Counted from the first letter of the stretch, positions 22,583 to 34,289 are shown. The stretch: 64,000 nt of DNA from Chloranthus sessilifolius (GCA_021018995.1 CM037590.1:46845713-46909712), one strand, 5' to 3'. Notes: a model not told the origin generated them from the sequence alone. Made by a program: numbers and translations.

Positions 22583-24328
22583 TGATATTTCACCCCTAAA
22601 AACCTATATTTAGCTGTCCGATGAAGGCTATCTGATGAAAATGATTAGATTTGAAGTGTTTCAGGTAAATACAAGCCAATAATAGAAAACAGTCCAAGAA
22701 TTCTGAATATAATGTCAAAACACTGCAACTTCGGGTAATCGAGAACTTGGTGCGACTTGCGGCTAAATTTGGACCTTCAAAACGGCCTAATTACGAAATT
22801 GTCAAAACCTGAAAGTTGTAGATCTTTTCGTTAGCTTTCCAACGGCATAAGAATCACCTCAATCCGAGTTCAGGACAGAAAGTCATGGCCGAAATACCGA
22901 AGCAGTGTTTGAACCAAGAAAAAGTGCTGAATTTCACGGATTTCTGGGGTCGATGCATCGACCCTATAGGTCGATTAATCGAGACAGAGTCAGAGTCTGA
23001 CACGAAACTGACACTGTAAACCTAATTTTTGAGACTTTTTGGCGGCTCGATGCATCGACCCTAAAATATTGGCCTGAGAGACTTCCGCGAGGAGAGTCTA
23101 TTTAAAGCGACTCAAACACTTCGGGAAAAGAGGATTAGAAGGAGAGTTTTTTTTAGAGAGTTTTAGTTTTAGAGTTCTTAGTTTTTAGCCATTATTTTTC
23201 ATAGTTAGACATAGAAATAGGAAAATTTTATTATTCTTTTGAGAGCTTTGTTCCCTTTAATTTTTTAGTACTCATTCCTAAATTTTGTTCAAAGTTTATT
23301 CCTGCATTAATTTTGTTTCTGAAGATCATCATATTTGTGGATCAACGTAATTTCTTTTGAAGTTTGAGGTAATTTTAATTAATATTATTTTCCCGTCTTT
23401 ATTTGTTTATGTCATTTACTTATAATATGTGTAGCTAAATTTATAGGGATGGGGATCTAATGATTCCCATTCGAGGGATGTGCTTTTAATAATATAAATT
23501 TAGGATTAAAATATGAGATTTTACTTTATGGTTGTTGTGCTATCATGAACGGATGAAATCCCTGCCACTAACCGAATCAGCGTGTCGAGCCACCCATGCG
23601 GATCTCAAATCATGATTTTAATTTTACCCAATCATTGTTATGGTCTTTTTGCTTTCATCGTGTGGATCTAATTACGATTATGTTCTGGGATTGAGTGTGC
23701 CTAGCCATGCCCTGAATCTTGGTTCTGTAATGGTAATTTTATCTTAAATACTCCCTAATCTGAATAAAGTGTGCCTAGTCATGCCCTTGATTTCAGATTT
23801 ATAAGTGGTATTCTTGTTGGAATTTTCACCCACTTTGGGGATGATTTTTATTTGAACCTGAAATCATGTGTGCCTAGCCATGCCCTTGATCCCAGATCTA
23901 CATATGAAAATCATCCAAGTCCTGATTGCAGGGATGCAACGTGGAGCCTATTAGGGTGTTAACCAATGATCTTCCATAAAAGATGTTTGTTACAAATGAA
24001 ATATCTCATAATTTAATTCTTAGATTTATATTATAGGAAGAACGGACCAAAGATGGGAGGATTTAGTATCTTCATCTTTATCATCATCTTCACTTTTACT
24101 TTTGAATTATCAATTGAATTTTAGTTTGTAGTCATTAATTACCATCTCATCAACCGCTTAAATCATAAAACTGGTAGAATACTGTTAGATCTTAATAGGT
24201 TTCTAGAATTGCTTGTATCTTTTAGATAGTTCAAAATTAATCCTCGTGGGAACGATCTCGTACTCCGCACCCACTATATACAAACCGATTCGTGCACTTG
24301 CGAGTAAAACATCACATTAAAAATATCA
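22583..24328 (+). mobile_element. Solo LTR-like block of a retrotransposon (probably Ty3/gypsy)
   Basis: It begins TGATATTTCACCCC and ends near TTAAAAATATCA, giving the short inverted ends expected of an LTR. Internally it carries phrases widespread in plant gypsy-type LTRs: GTTGTAGATCTTTTCGTTAG with CTTTCCAACGGCATAAG, and near the 3' end GTGGGAACGATCTCGTACTC with TCGTGCACTTGCGAG. No primer binding site or gag/pol follows, so it looks like a solo LTR of about 1.75 kb. I could not find a clean target duplication, so the boundaries are approximate. Three repeats of the phrase GTGTGCCTAG(C/T)CATGCCC occur at 23.69-23.89 kb. Confidence 0.6.
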
Positions 24329-24334
24329 CAACAC

Positions 24335-25295
24335 CTATCATTTAAACACAAAATGATACTTAAATTATCTTACTAAGATGACATAATTCATATGGACAAA
24401 GTGAGAGATCAAATATTGAAGGGAACACCAGCATAAAAAATTAGACTTTTTAAGAGATTTAAATGTTCTGAGTTGTGCGCTTTAATATCAACCATTGTTT
24501 CTACTTATTTGTAGTTAATATTAAAGTTCACCAATCGAATGGTTCACATCCACTTATAAGTAATGACTCTTCGACTGAGACATATTCTAATGATAAATTA
24601 CCACTTGAGCGATTTAGATTGATCACAAATTTGCAGCAGGTGATATCATATAAATCATACCTTAATAATGTTAAATCAAAACTCCAAATCAATAGTATAA
24701 GATCTTTTAAATGATGGTTAGGAGTCATTATTGCTTAAAGGACCCGTCTCTCCTACATGTCATTCGAAAACTAAAATGGTGTTTAAATAATCTCACACCA
24801 TTAATAGTTTAAGATGTGGGTAATCCATAACCTTATAGTGATAGACCGTACATTGAAGGAGAATGAACTCAAAAATCAATTTTTTGGGAGAGATTTGAAC
24901 TATCTAACATGTGCACTTAATATCAATCATTGCTCATTGTTTTAATAGCTAATATTGAAGTTCACCGATGGAATGGTTTGCATCTCTTCTAAACATGATT
25001 TTGTGGTTGAGCCATGGTTTAATGATGGGTTGTCACTTCAACAATTTAAATTAATCATATACGTGTCATGTGGCATAATATCATACTTTAATAGTGTAAG
25101 ATTAAAAGTCTAATTTAATGATATAAGTAAGGTATCAAAAATCGACCAAAACTAATATTTATCGGCGATACGTCTCGATTTTCGACCAAACCGATACGTA
25201 TTCGTATCCCATATCGGTATCGCCGATACGTAACGGGCCCGAATCCGCCGATCATTTAAATATCGTTGTAGTGCCTAAATGTCCCATGACCATTG
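24335..25295. repeat. Two family A elements, the second split by a family C block
   Basis: Unit one is about 24.34-24.74 kb and unit two about 24.76-25.14 kb, with the right end of unit two resuming as ATCATTTAAATATCG at 25253. Landmarks as in the 18-19 kb cluster (CATTTAAACACAAAATG, GGTTCACATCCACTTATAAG, GATAAATTACCACTTGAG). The 25.14-25.25 kb family C sequence lies inside unit two, giving relative age A before C. Confidence 0.65.
25137..25252. repeat. Family C palindromic block nested in family A
   Basis: GTATCAAAAATCGACC at the left, then TATCGGCGATACGTCTCG, CCGATACGTATTCGTATCC and ATCGGTATCGCCGATACG. The flanking family A sequence continues on both sides. Confidence 0.65.
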
Positions 25296-25799
25296 GTACA
25301 TATTTATTGTAAAAATAAAAATAATAATACTAATATCTAAATTAAAATGTAAATAAATTTTAAGTCTTACAATAAATTAGGTTTGCGTATACTTTTAATA
25401 TATATATATATTGGAAAATTAATAACGGTGGATAATTTTTTACAGATAATTTTGCAAACAGCTTATATGGCGAGACGTGAGTGGCTGCATTGCTTGAGGA
25501 CTGGCTGCATTGCTTGCCATTATGCGTGCAGCCAGTCACATTACACCACATAAGCTATCTGCAAAATTGTTTATCAAATATTGTCTAATTGTATAATATT
25601 GTCCCTTTTAATATAAAGAATTGGTATTAGGTGCCCGGCTTGGGGAATCAGATCTGTGAAAGGTTAATATTTGTTTACTTAGAAAGGCTTTACAAACTCT
25701 TTAATAATATAGTGCATTCTTCGATATATATATATTTTTAAATAATTAAGTTATATATTTTTAATTGCTTATAATAATATATAAATAAATAAAAGAGAT
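25296..25799. other. Gene-free AT-rich stretch with a short inverted pair
   Basis: GATAATTTTGCAAACAGCTTATATGG-like sequence near 25.45 kb and its complement CATAAGCTATCTGCAAAATTG near 25.55 kb flank GCCAGTC/GACTGGC units (GGACTGGCTGCATTGCTTG), forming a roughly 120-bp hairpin, possibly a small miniature element. No gene. Confidence 0.5.
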
Positions 25800-26230
25800 A
25801 ACAGTTCGATATGAACATTTAAATATCAAAATGGTGTTTAAATGATCTTATATGGTTAAAGTTTTACTTTTTATCTCACAATATTGAAGTTATAATTATG
25901 TCTTGTGGCACATATCAATCTAAAATTTCAAAGTAGCAATCTCTCATTGAAACATATATCTGTCAAAAGAATTATGTCTATTATAAGTGGATGTCAACTA
26001 TTCCATGGATTAACTTTAATATCAGCCATTAAAATTATAAACAACGATTAATATTATAATCAATAGATCGTAATGATTTAATTCTCTCTAAAGCATCATT
26101 TTTGGGCCTATTGCACTTCGATCTATAATCTATAAGTTTGACAATACGGATCACCCACATTTTAAACCATTGATGTGTGAGATCATTTAAACACCATTTT
26201 AGTGTTTAAGTGACAATCAAGAGAGTCTGG
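25800..26230. repeat. Family A element
   Basis: Begins AACATTTAAATATCAAAATGG and ends TGTGAGATCATTTAAACACC followed by ATTTTAGTGTTTAAG. Central AGTGGATGTCAACTATTCC is a degraded form of the family landmark. Orientation as in the 18-19 kb copies. Non-coding. Confidence 0.65.
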
Positions 26231-26383
26231 TTCATATAAAAATAATATGCAAATATGTAATATCCATGGGAAAATGGGTCCGAAACCATGGCACTAGTCA
26301 TGGATTTAACCCTTCAATCACACGAGTTGGGGCTTAAAAGTCCGAGAGGGTTTAATAACAAAATTAAAATTTTAAGATTTTTT

Positions 26384-26762
26384 AGGCTAGTGTTACGAAC
26401 ACTTTTATGTTACAGCCACCTCACTTAAATGAAAGAAAAATATATTGACTATTTTGGATTAGACTATAAAAATTATTTTTATCCAAACCTTTAACATAAT
26501 AAATCTTTAGATCATGGGCTTCGATCAGACGGTTAAATGTTGATTTCACATGACACACATTCCAAAATGTGCATGATCACACCATACCATCAACCGTCGT
26601 TCATGCTCACTTTTTGGGATGTGTGTCATATGAAATCAGCATATGACGATATGATGGTAGACTCATTATCTATTATAGTCTAAAACAGTCAACAAATTTT
26701 TCAGTTATTTAATAGAGGTGACTGTGACATAAAGTGGTGTGGTAGTAGTAACACCAGCTTTT
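26384..26762. repeat. Family B element with GGTGTTAC-type outer termini
   Basis: Outer arms TTAGGCTAGTGTTACG plus TTACAGCCACCTCACTTAA on the left and GTAGTAACACCAGC preceded by GAGGTGACTGTGACAT on the right are inverted repeats. The internal core carries TTTCACATGACACACATTCC and its inverse. The same outer arms recur at 32.56-33.00 kb. Confidence 0.65.
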
Positions 26763-27355
26763 TCAAAGCATAAGTCAAAGAAAGGTTTAAATGAATTATA
26801 AAGCACAAAGCCCTAAAAAAAACCTATAAGTAGCTCATATTCATTTTAGCTGTTTAAGCCCAACACCTAATAATCACCAAAATATTAAAACAAAATACCT
26901 ACTTTAGTGCATCAACAACCGTTAAAGCTTGATTTTTGTGTTTTCTGATGAAATGCCAACAATAATTTATAATGGATTGGAACACGTGTCATCGATCGAG
27001 ACTTGTGTTACTAAATTCACTCATTCATCCAGTGAATCAGGAATTGAATACAACCAAACAAATTTGGCCTAACAAGCGAATTGCCAAGTTAATTCTTAGC
27101 ATTTTACTTATAATAGAATTTTAAAAGAATAAGGAGACGATTTGAATTTAAGATCTTTTAGGTACTTAATAAATAATTTAAAAAATCATCCTACACTAAG
27201 GACTTAGATTCGTTTAAAATAGTGAATTACAAACCCGAATTCGAATTGGGCGAAACAAAGTCATGATCGAGTCCACCAAACTAGTTATCAACCTCTTGGC
27301 TGGTGGGTTCGGCAGCTGCCAAAAATCTGTATCCATATTCCATCCAATGGTTGTA
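26763..27355. other. Gene-free AT-rich stretch
   Basis: Nothing recognised; no ORF of note. Confidence 0.5.
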
Positions 27356-27730
27356 GCTAGCGGTGCAGATTTGAGCCGAAAACAGCTCCCGACGAACTGG
27401 ACTGAAACCGAATGAAAATTGACACTGAATCGAACCGACTTGGCCCGGTGAAGTTTTCATTTTGGTACCTAAAACCTGAAAACCGGTCGGGTAGGGTAAA
27501 AAACCGAAAAAATTGAAAAATTAAAAAAATAATAATAATAAATAATATAAACAATATGAAGAAAAATCGAAAACTGAACTGCATCGACCAAAACCGAAAT
27601 TGAATCAGTTCAGTTTTGGTTTGAGGGTTTGAAAAATTCAGTTAATCAAAACTGAAATGTTTTGCTTACGGTTCAGTAGGCACAGGGGATTTCGGTTTCG
27701 GTTCTGTTAGCTGAATTTGCCCCCGTAGTT
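27356..27730. repeat. GAAACCG-rich element (family E/D vocabulary)
   Basis: Reiterated AAACCGAAT, GAATCGAACCGAC, AAACCTGAAAACCGG and GGTTTCGGTTCTG motifs in opposite orientations over about 370 bp, resembling the AACCGAACC-rich elements at 52.7 and 55.2 kb but more degraded. Non-coding. Confidence 0.45.
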
Positions 27731-28828
27731 GTTGCCGTCCGATTAATGTTCCAAGCTTAATTATTGAACACTTTTTAGCCGCTACATGATGTCAAAAGTT
27801 GAATGTCATGATTTTCTGGGAACCTAATAAATATATAAGTCAACTTTAGATTAGTAGGGATTCGGGAATAAATTTGCTTTGAAAAATTCGGGATGAAAAA
27901 AGAAGAAGAAATAATTAAAAATATATATTAATAAAAATTATAAAAAATTAATTTTTTAAAAAAAAACTGGAAAAGGTTAGAAGAATTTTGTGCGAATGGA
28001 AAAAATTAGAAATTCATGTTTTATTCAAAAATTTGTGTTCGAAAAACTCATGATTTTTTAGATAAATTTATGAATAAATCATTTTTTTTATCTTTTCCAA
28101 AAGTTGGCAAATTATTTGCCACGTCTTTCAAAAAGGTGTATTTGGTCACACTCAATTTTGGCAAGGGTTGGCTTTTACATGTGTCACAACCATGATTTGA
28201 AACTCGGATTTTGGAGTTGTCTCGGGAACAACCGTCAGACCGAGATGTCTCAGCGAGCCGGAATGAAATGAAAATAGAATTTTGAATGATCTTACACCAT
28301 AAAAAATATCTCACTGTTATGCCATCTGACAAATATTTGGGATCAATCTAAACAATCCAAATGGATGATTACAACAGATATTAGTAAAAAAATCATACCT
28401 ATTAATAATTGTATACTATATCATCAGGATCTTTAATATTAGCCGTTAAAAAATAAAAAAAATAATAATATTAGTGTGCATAAATTTGGATATACTGTGA
28501 TAGTTATTCATGAGATCATCACATAAGTACAATACGGTAAGATAAAATAGTGCCACCCATGCATATTGAACACTTTCAATAATGTTCAAGCCTAACATCC
28601 TATATCAACAAAAATATAAAACTATTATTTTTTTATGTTACTTCTCGGAATGAATGACACTCTAATCTTATCTCATTGAGGTGCGAGATGCGAGCTGTCT
28701 CAGGCGAAATTTCAAACCATGATCACAACCCTTCATTTTCTGCATTGAAAATAAAATTTAGGAGTAAAAAACAAAGGGGTCCACTCTCCTATGGCCTAAA
28801 GGACATCATAAAACTATCAACCCTCTTA

Positions 28829-28830
<2 letters not shown>
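27731..28830. repeat. Family F and family A remnants
   Basis: 27.87-28.09 kb is AT-rich family F-like (GGAAAAGGTTAGAAG, AATTTGTGTTCGAAAAAC). 28.285-28.52 kb keeps family A phrases (GATCTTACACCATAAAAA, GGGATCAATCTAAACAATCC). No gene. Confidence 0.4.

Positions 28831-28832
<2 letters not shown>

Positions 28833-28905
<73 letters not shown>
28833..28905. repeat. (AT)n microsatellite, about 73 bp
   Basis: Uninterrupted TA/AT dinucleotides. Translates as alternating Ile-Tyr in ORF calls, which are artefacts. Confidence 0.97.
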
Positions 28906-28910
<5 letters not shown>

Positions 28911-28919
28911 GATGTGTCT

Positions 28920-29170
28920 TGTATTGCTACTTACTAGAAAGTCAATTTTCGATTTCATGTGAAACACATCTAAAAAAGTGGTTCAAGAATGACCGTCTGA
29001 TCAAATATGGTTTTAAAATAACCTTTGCAATGTGTGTCTCATGAAATCAAAATTTGATCATCAGATAATACACATATGATCTCAGTATCCCTTATGTGAA
29101 AGATTGGGATGAAAAATGACTCAATAACTTTCAACATTGGTGTCCTAGAAGATTAGATAGGTGCAACTAG
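28920..29170. repeat. Family B element (partial)
   Basis: Contains TTCATGTGAAACACATCTAA and ATGTGTGTCTCATGAAATC in inverted relation, with GAAAGATTGGGATGAAAAATG at the right end, the family B core sequence. Non-coding. Confidence 0.55.
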
Positions 29171-30200
29171 AGATACCTTTTGTAAATGGTCACAAGTAGA
29201 GGTGAAGTTGTGTTCCGAAAATTGAAACCTACTGAAAAACTGGTTGATCGAGCCGGCCGAAAATGGGTACCAAAGCTATACTATACTAAAAAGCCCGATT
29301 ATGAAGCAGTTCGATTTCAATTTTGAGTGGCCGAAACTAGAAACCAAACGAAAAATCCAAAAAAAAAGGGGTTCAGTTGCAGTTTCAGCTCCAAGAGTTT
29401 GAAATATCGGAAATCGAAACCAATTTGTTTCAATTTCGATTCAGGCTGATCCACACCTAAAATCGAAAAATTAAGTTTCGGTTTGAATAACTGAATTTGA
29501 ATTTGATTAAAAGGGGGCCACACAAAGGGCTGGCCTCCTTTTATTTATGTAAATATGTAATTGCCTTGTCTAGTGTGCATCTTTATAATATAATATAAAT
29601 GATTAAAAATATAAACAAGTAGACCCTCTCATCTCTGAAAAAGATGGGTTTAATCATTGTTATCATAAATACCTTGGTTTTCTATAAAATTACAAATAGT
29701 ACGATTACGCTTTTGTCTTTTTCTTTTATGGGAGGACCAAAATGCCTTTAGGACAAAGATTAGTGCCTATATCTAAATACTTATTTTATTAGGGTTATTA
29801 TCAAGTGTTACTGCCCGGACACCAGCCATAATTGCATGGACGATGGATCGATTTCAACTATTGCAGGTTTTCTAACAATTGATTCTTGATTAGATGGTTT
29901 GAATCATAGTGATAAATTTCGTTTTCCGGCGATATTTTTGAAAAAATTCGAAAAACTTTCAGAAAACTTTTGAGGAATAGAAAAAACATATTTAGTATTC
30001 ATAGCAATATTATTTATTTTTTTAAAAATTAGTCAAAATTAAAAGAATACATTAATTTTAGAGAAATTAATGAAGTTAATGAAATTTCGGCGAAATCACG
30101 AAAATTTCAAAGTTTCGTCATATAGGTTTAGGTGAATTTTGAGATTTGGATGCAACCTATTCACTTAATCCTTGCACTCAGGCATTTCGGATCGGTAGCC
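29171..30200. repeat. Degraded D/E/F-type repeats, gene-free
   Basis: 29.2-29.53 kb has AATCGAAACCAATTTG and TTTCGGTTTGAATAACTG phrases (E/D-like). 29.9-30.14 kb has AATTCGAAAAACTTTCAG and GAAATTTCGGCGAAATCACG (F/D-like). No coding sequence. Confidence 0.45.
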
Positions 30201-30212
30201 AAGGGATTAATA

Positions 30213-30690
30213 GACCAGGCCAGGCGGGGCTTTAAAAGGGCCGATTATAATCGGGCTTCTTAGAGCTAGCTCATATCTGGCCTAATTGCCACTCCCGTTA
30301 TGAGTCGGGCCCACTTTCCTAAGCCCATGCTAGCGAGTGCAGGCTGGGCTGTGGGATAGCCCGACAAATTGCTGAAGTCGGACCAGGTTAAATGCGGTCA
30401 ATCTTTAATCTGTCTTTTGAGCTAACCTATACCCAGCCTAACTTACTAATCAGGCCGGCCTGGGCCTTAAAAGGGCTTATTATAATCAGGCTTCTTAGAG
30501 CCAGCTCATATCCGTCCCAATTGCTAATCCCTTTATGTGTCGGGCTTACTTTCCTTGGCCCATACTAGCCACTGCAGGCCAGGCTGTGGGCCAGCCCAAC
30601 AAATTGATCAAGCCGGATCAGATTAAATGGGTAAAATGGGTCTTTTGGAGCTAACCTATACCCAGCCTAGCTTATTAATCGGACTGAGCC
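30213..30690. repeat. Two-copy tandem duplication, about 235-bp unit, GC-rich
   Basis: GGGCTTTAAAAGGGCCGATT at about 30227 recurs as GGGCCTTAAAAGGGCTTATT at about 30462. Successive phrases follow in the same order in both copies: AATCGGGCTTCTTAGAGC / AATCAGGCTTCTTAGAGC, then AGCTCATAT, ACTTTCCT, GGCTGTGGG, CCTATACCCAGCCTA. Copies differ by about 15 percent by eye. GC content is well above that of the flanks. No ORF runs through. Function unknown. Confidence 0.75.
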
Positions 30691-31904
30691 GAGCCAATCA
30701 ACTTATATATCGGGCCTACCAGCGACCTACCACAACCCGTACCCGACCCATTAAGACCCCTTAGCTGTAGCTAAATTTACTATGTGATATAACTTAAGCA
30801 CCACAGCAAGTGTGCAGGGTGAGCACCTAATAACAACTCAATAAAATATTAACTCAAGTCGGATAATGTTTTTATTCTTCATAGGTTAGTTAGGGATTGG
30901 GTGGCACCAACTATAATAATTTATTATTATTAATATATTAATAAAAGATATGAAGTACCAGTATACCACAAATGGAAATTTTATTTAAATGTTTATTTTT
31001 ATTTTTTTTTAATAAGTACAAAGAATATTTATAAACTAGAAGCTTAATTAAATATGAAAATTGAAAAGTTCTAATTTCTTATAAAATATATTATCTTTCT
31101 GAAAAATTGCACTTATCATCTTAAGGTTATATATTTAATCTCAACTTACTAAAAAGAATAATGTGTTTAAACCCATGCTTATCCACCAAAAAAAGTAAAA
31201 CTAATAATAATAAAAAAAGGCTAGAGACTCTATATGCTCAGGCATAGAGATTTCTCTATGCCCACCATCAAGTGGTGTCCATCACGATGATCAGGTGCAA
31301 TGGCAACTTAGGCAAAATTAATCAATCCCATTGAAAAAAAAATATTTTTATGACTTTTCTATTATTAAAAATGTGGTAAGTCAGCGAAAATCAATGCACC
31401 AAAGTTTTGGGATGTTACCTTATTTTTGACCCATCGAATGAAAAGTAAAAAAAATTTTAAAATAATTTTTATTTTGAAATTACATATTTTATGATTGATC
31501 AACCAAAAACAGGATTTATTTATGATTCATCATGTCATGAGGCATATGATATAACGACTGTAATTTTTTTTTCTTAAGATCGTTTAATAAAAAATGATTG
31601 CTTTTAAATTTGGAGGACACGTGGCCAGTAACCGGTTGAAGAAACCTCTAACAAGTGGGTCAAACTTGGACCAACCTACGATGAAATCATAAGAGTTGCT
31701 TAGTCGAGCCAGTTTGACAACTCTCCAGCATTTGATGCTGGATGATCCACCAATTTATACAGCATATATTGGACAAGCTAACAAAAATGTCATTTTCTAC
31801 CATTTTTTTCTTCAAAGTATCACTACATTTGTCGTATCTTGAAGAAAAATGGTCGTCTCTGAATTGGCACATGAAAAATATGCCATCTTTTCTCTCAAAA
31901 TGTA
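30691..31904. other. Gene-free AT-rich stretch
   Basis: No gene. 31.22-31.27 kb carries a short perfect-looking palindrome (GCATAGAGATTTCTCTATGC), echoed at 40.42 kb as GTAGAGAAATCTCTACG, suggesting the end of a small element shared between the two places. Confidence 0.45.
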
Positions 31905-32190
31905 TTATATCGGATATATCATATAAGTATTGGGTAAGTCATTTGATATTAAAGTAATTTATTTTAAATTACTAAATGTATATATAATAATTATAAAAAT
32001 TCTCAAAAGGCATTTTTATATTATGTCCGATTTATATCGGATATATATTAGCTGATATTGATTGATATTTGACAAATTTGACCTAGTATTTTAGCTTATA
32101 TTAACTCAGAAGTGTATATCGTATCAGAGGAACCCTAACTCAATACTTATCAGCCGATATGTATCAGATATGACTGATATTTAACTATGG
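31905..32190. repeat. Degraded family C block
   Basis: TATATCGGATATATCA, TTTATATCGGATATATATTAG, AGCCGATATGTATCAGATATG: family C palindromes with C-to-T decay. Non-coding. Confidence 0.5.
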
Positions 32191-32334
32191 TTCCACCGTT
32201 GAGCTTATGGGCTAAATCCCAACATTATTCTAAAATATTCTAAGATAGTAAAATCAAGACTAATAATGAAATGTAAAACTCTGGTGCATAGTTTAATACC
32301 AATCCTGATTAACAAGGATCTGAATAACGATTTT

Positions 32335-32505
32335 GTTCTTGATTTCAGGCATGATGAAAAATAAAAATTTGAACCAAAATTTCAGCCGATAATTTCCCCT
32401 CCATACCATATATATTTCGACCGAAAATTCAATTCAAGTTATCATTACGGCGGGGACCGAAACCGAAACGATTTTATTGGCCAAAATTTTGAATCATGAT
32501 GATTA
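32335..32505. repeat. Family D block
   Basis: GAACCAAAATTTCAGCCG on the left and GGCCAAAATTTTGAATCATG on the right are inverted; between them are ACCGAAACCGAAACG and CGACCGAAAATTC. Non-coding. Confidence 0.5.
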
Positions 32506-32563
32506 ATACTACCTATTATGGATCATAACCACCATAGCTAGTTTAAGATCAGCCGATATTTCA

Positions 32564-32997
32564 AAGGCTGGTATTACTGCCACTCCACTTTATGCTAAAA
32601 CCAACTCACTTGAGTAAATTAAAAAACTCGTTGAATGCTTTAAATTATATGATCGAGATCATTTTTTGTCTCAAACTTTTACACAATAAGCCTCGAAATT
32701 ATGAGCCTATCGTCAAACATCAAAATGGTTATTTCACATGGCACATCCGAAAAATCCAAAAAAGTGCACTGAAACCATTTTTTTGATGGTATGCCATGAG
32801 CACATTTACTTTTTGAAATGTGTGCCACATGTAGTCAACATATGACCGTCCGATGGTAGGCCTATGATCTCAAGATCTGTTGCAGGGAAAATTGAAAAGA
32901 AAAAAGATTTCCATCAGCTGATTCAAAGAAGTCAACCTTTTACTTTAGCTAAGTGAGGTGGCTGTGTCATAACGTTGTGACAGTAACACCAGGCTTT
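32564..32997. repeat. Family B element, complete, GGTGTTAC-type outer termini
   Basis: Left AAGGCTGGTATTACTGCCAC and right GTGACAGTAACACCAGGCTT are inverted repeats of about 20 bp, extended inward by ACCAACTCACTTGAG / CTAAGTGAGGTGGC. The core carries GATCGAGATCATTTTTTGTC and its inverse AAGATTTCCATCAGC. It has the same outer arms as 26.38-26.76 kb but not those of the next copy at 33.42 kb. Confidence 0.7.
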
Positions 32998-33421
32998 TCA
33001 ATTTATGGAACGGTTGGGAAGTGCTTAGTCATTTATAGGGCGTCTAGGATTTCAGTGTCACTGAGATCCGATAGGGTGCTCGAGAACACTAAGTACATGA
33101 TCTAAGTGCTCAAAACAATTTATTTATCATATAATTGTGTATTAAGCAAAGTCGAGGTTCGAGGTTCACTATTTGCCACCGTCTAGTGAACCCAATTTGT
33201 TAGGGTTAGGATGAGTTTATAATAAAAATATTAAATAATTATAATAATGTTGTTTTTTCTAGCAAATAAATGTTTTACAACTTTTTGGTTAAGCATTTGG
33301 CTTTGAGAATGAGGTTAAGTTCCGTAATTTTTATCATAGTAGACTTTTTTAAGAACTCACAAATGATTCATGATTTTTTCTTTAAAATGTGATATTATAA
33401 TTATTCGTAATTTTTTTCAAA
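32998..33421. other. Gene-free spacer
   Basis: Nothing recognised. Confidence 0.5.
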
Positions 33422-33836
33422 AGGGTACGGCTATTCTCACTCATTTTCAGAGTAAGGACCACACAATTTTTCAGGGGCAAACACTATTGATTGATTTGAA
33501 TCAGACGATGGAGATTATTTTTTGTCTCAATCTTCCAAAAAACAGATCTTAAGATCATACCGCACCTATCAAATGGTCAGATGATGATTTCACATAACAC
33601 TCATCTCTAAAGTGACCTAGATCATGGGCAAAGGAGTTGAACTTCACCTTGAGGGATGTGTGTCATGTGGAATCAAAATCCAACCGTCTGATAGGCGTGC
33701 CATGATCTTAAGATTTATCCTATGAAGATTGGAGCAAAAAATAATCTCCGTCGTTTGATTCAAATCAATCAATGGTTTTCGTCCGTGAAAAATTGTGATC
33801 CTGACTTTGAAAATAGATGAGAATAGCCGTACCCCT
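33422..33836. repeat. Family B element, complete, GGGTACGG-type outer termini
   Basis: Left AGGGTACGGCTATTCTCAC and right TGAGAATAGCCGTACCCCT are almost perfect terminal inverted repeats of about 19 bp, bounding 415 bp. The core is again family B: TTGAATCAGACGATGGAG on the left and CGTCGTTTGATTCAAATC on the right, with GATCTTAAGATCAT and ATGATCTTAAGATT between. The termini differ completely from the 32.56-kb copy. No clear target duplication. Confidence 0.72.
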
Positions 33837-33969
33837 AATTTTGGATTTTTTTGTATTTGCCGAATTTTTTTTTATTTTTTTCAAGTCAAGTTATTCCCAA
33901 AACCCAACTAGGCCACTATATTTTTACCAACGTTTTAATGTTTTACGGAATCTTAATGTAAAAGATAGG

Positions 33970-34135
33970 TACCACCATGGTATCAAATATCGGCCGATAC
34001 CAATACGTATCGGGTATCGGCGGATACATATCGGGTATTAGCCGATACCTGTATTTTTCTTTTTTCTTTTTTTTTTAAATGGGCCGATCGGTATTGGTTC
34101 TCCAAGAACCAATATTGATACTGATTTTGCTACCT
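33970..34135. repeat. Family C palindromic block
   Basis: GGTATCAAATATCGGCCG at the left, AATACGTATCGGGTATCGG, GATACATATCGGGTATTAG, CCGATCGGTATTGG, and TTGATACTGATTTTGC at the right. Non-coding. Confidence 0.65.
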
Positions 34136-34289
34136 TGGGCACCCACTGGACAAACTTTTGCATCTTTTTAAATTTTTTTTTTTTTTTTTTAATGAATAGG
34201 ATTTCATTAAAAAGGAAACCTGATCGGCGAGCAAGGAAGTCAACCAAAAACAGGAACCGGCTTAAAAAAAACAAGAAGATTAGCCTATG

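Noticed and set aside
28676..28906. ORF ending in Ile-Tyr repeats (also at 19.5-19.77, 39.86-40.23 kb)
   Set aside because: Produced by reading through (AT)n microsatellites; no protein motif.
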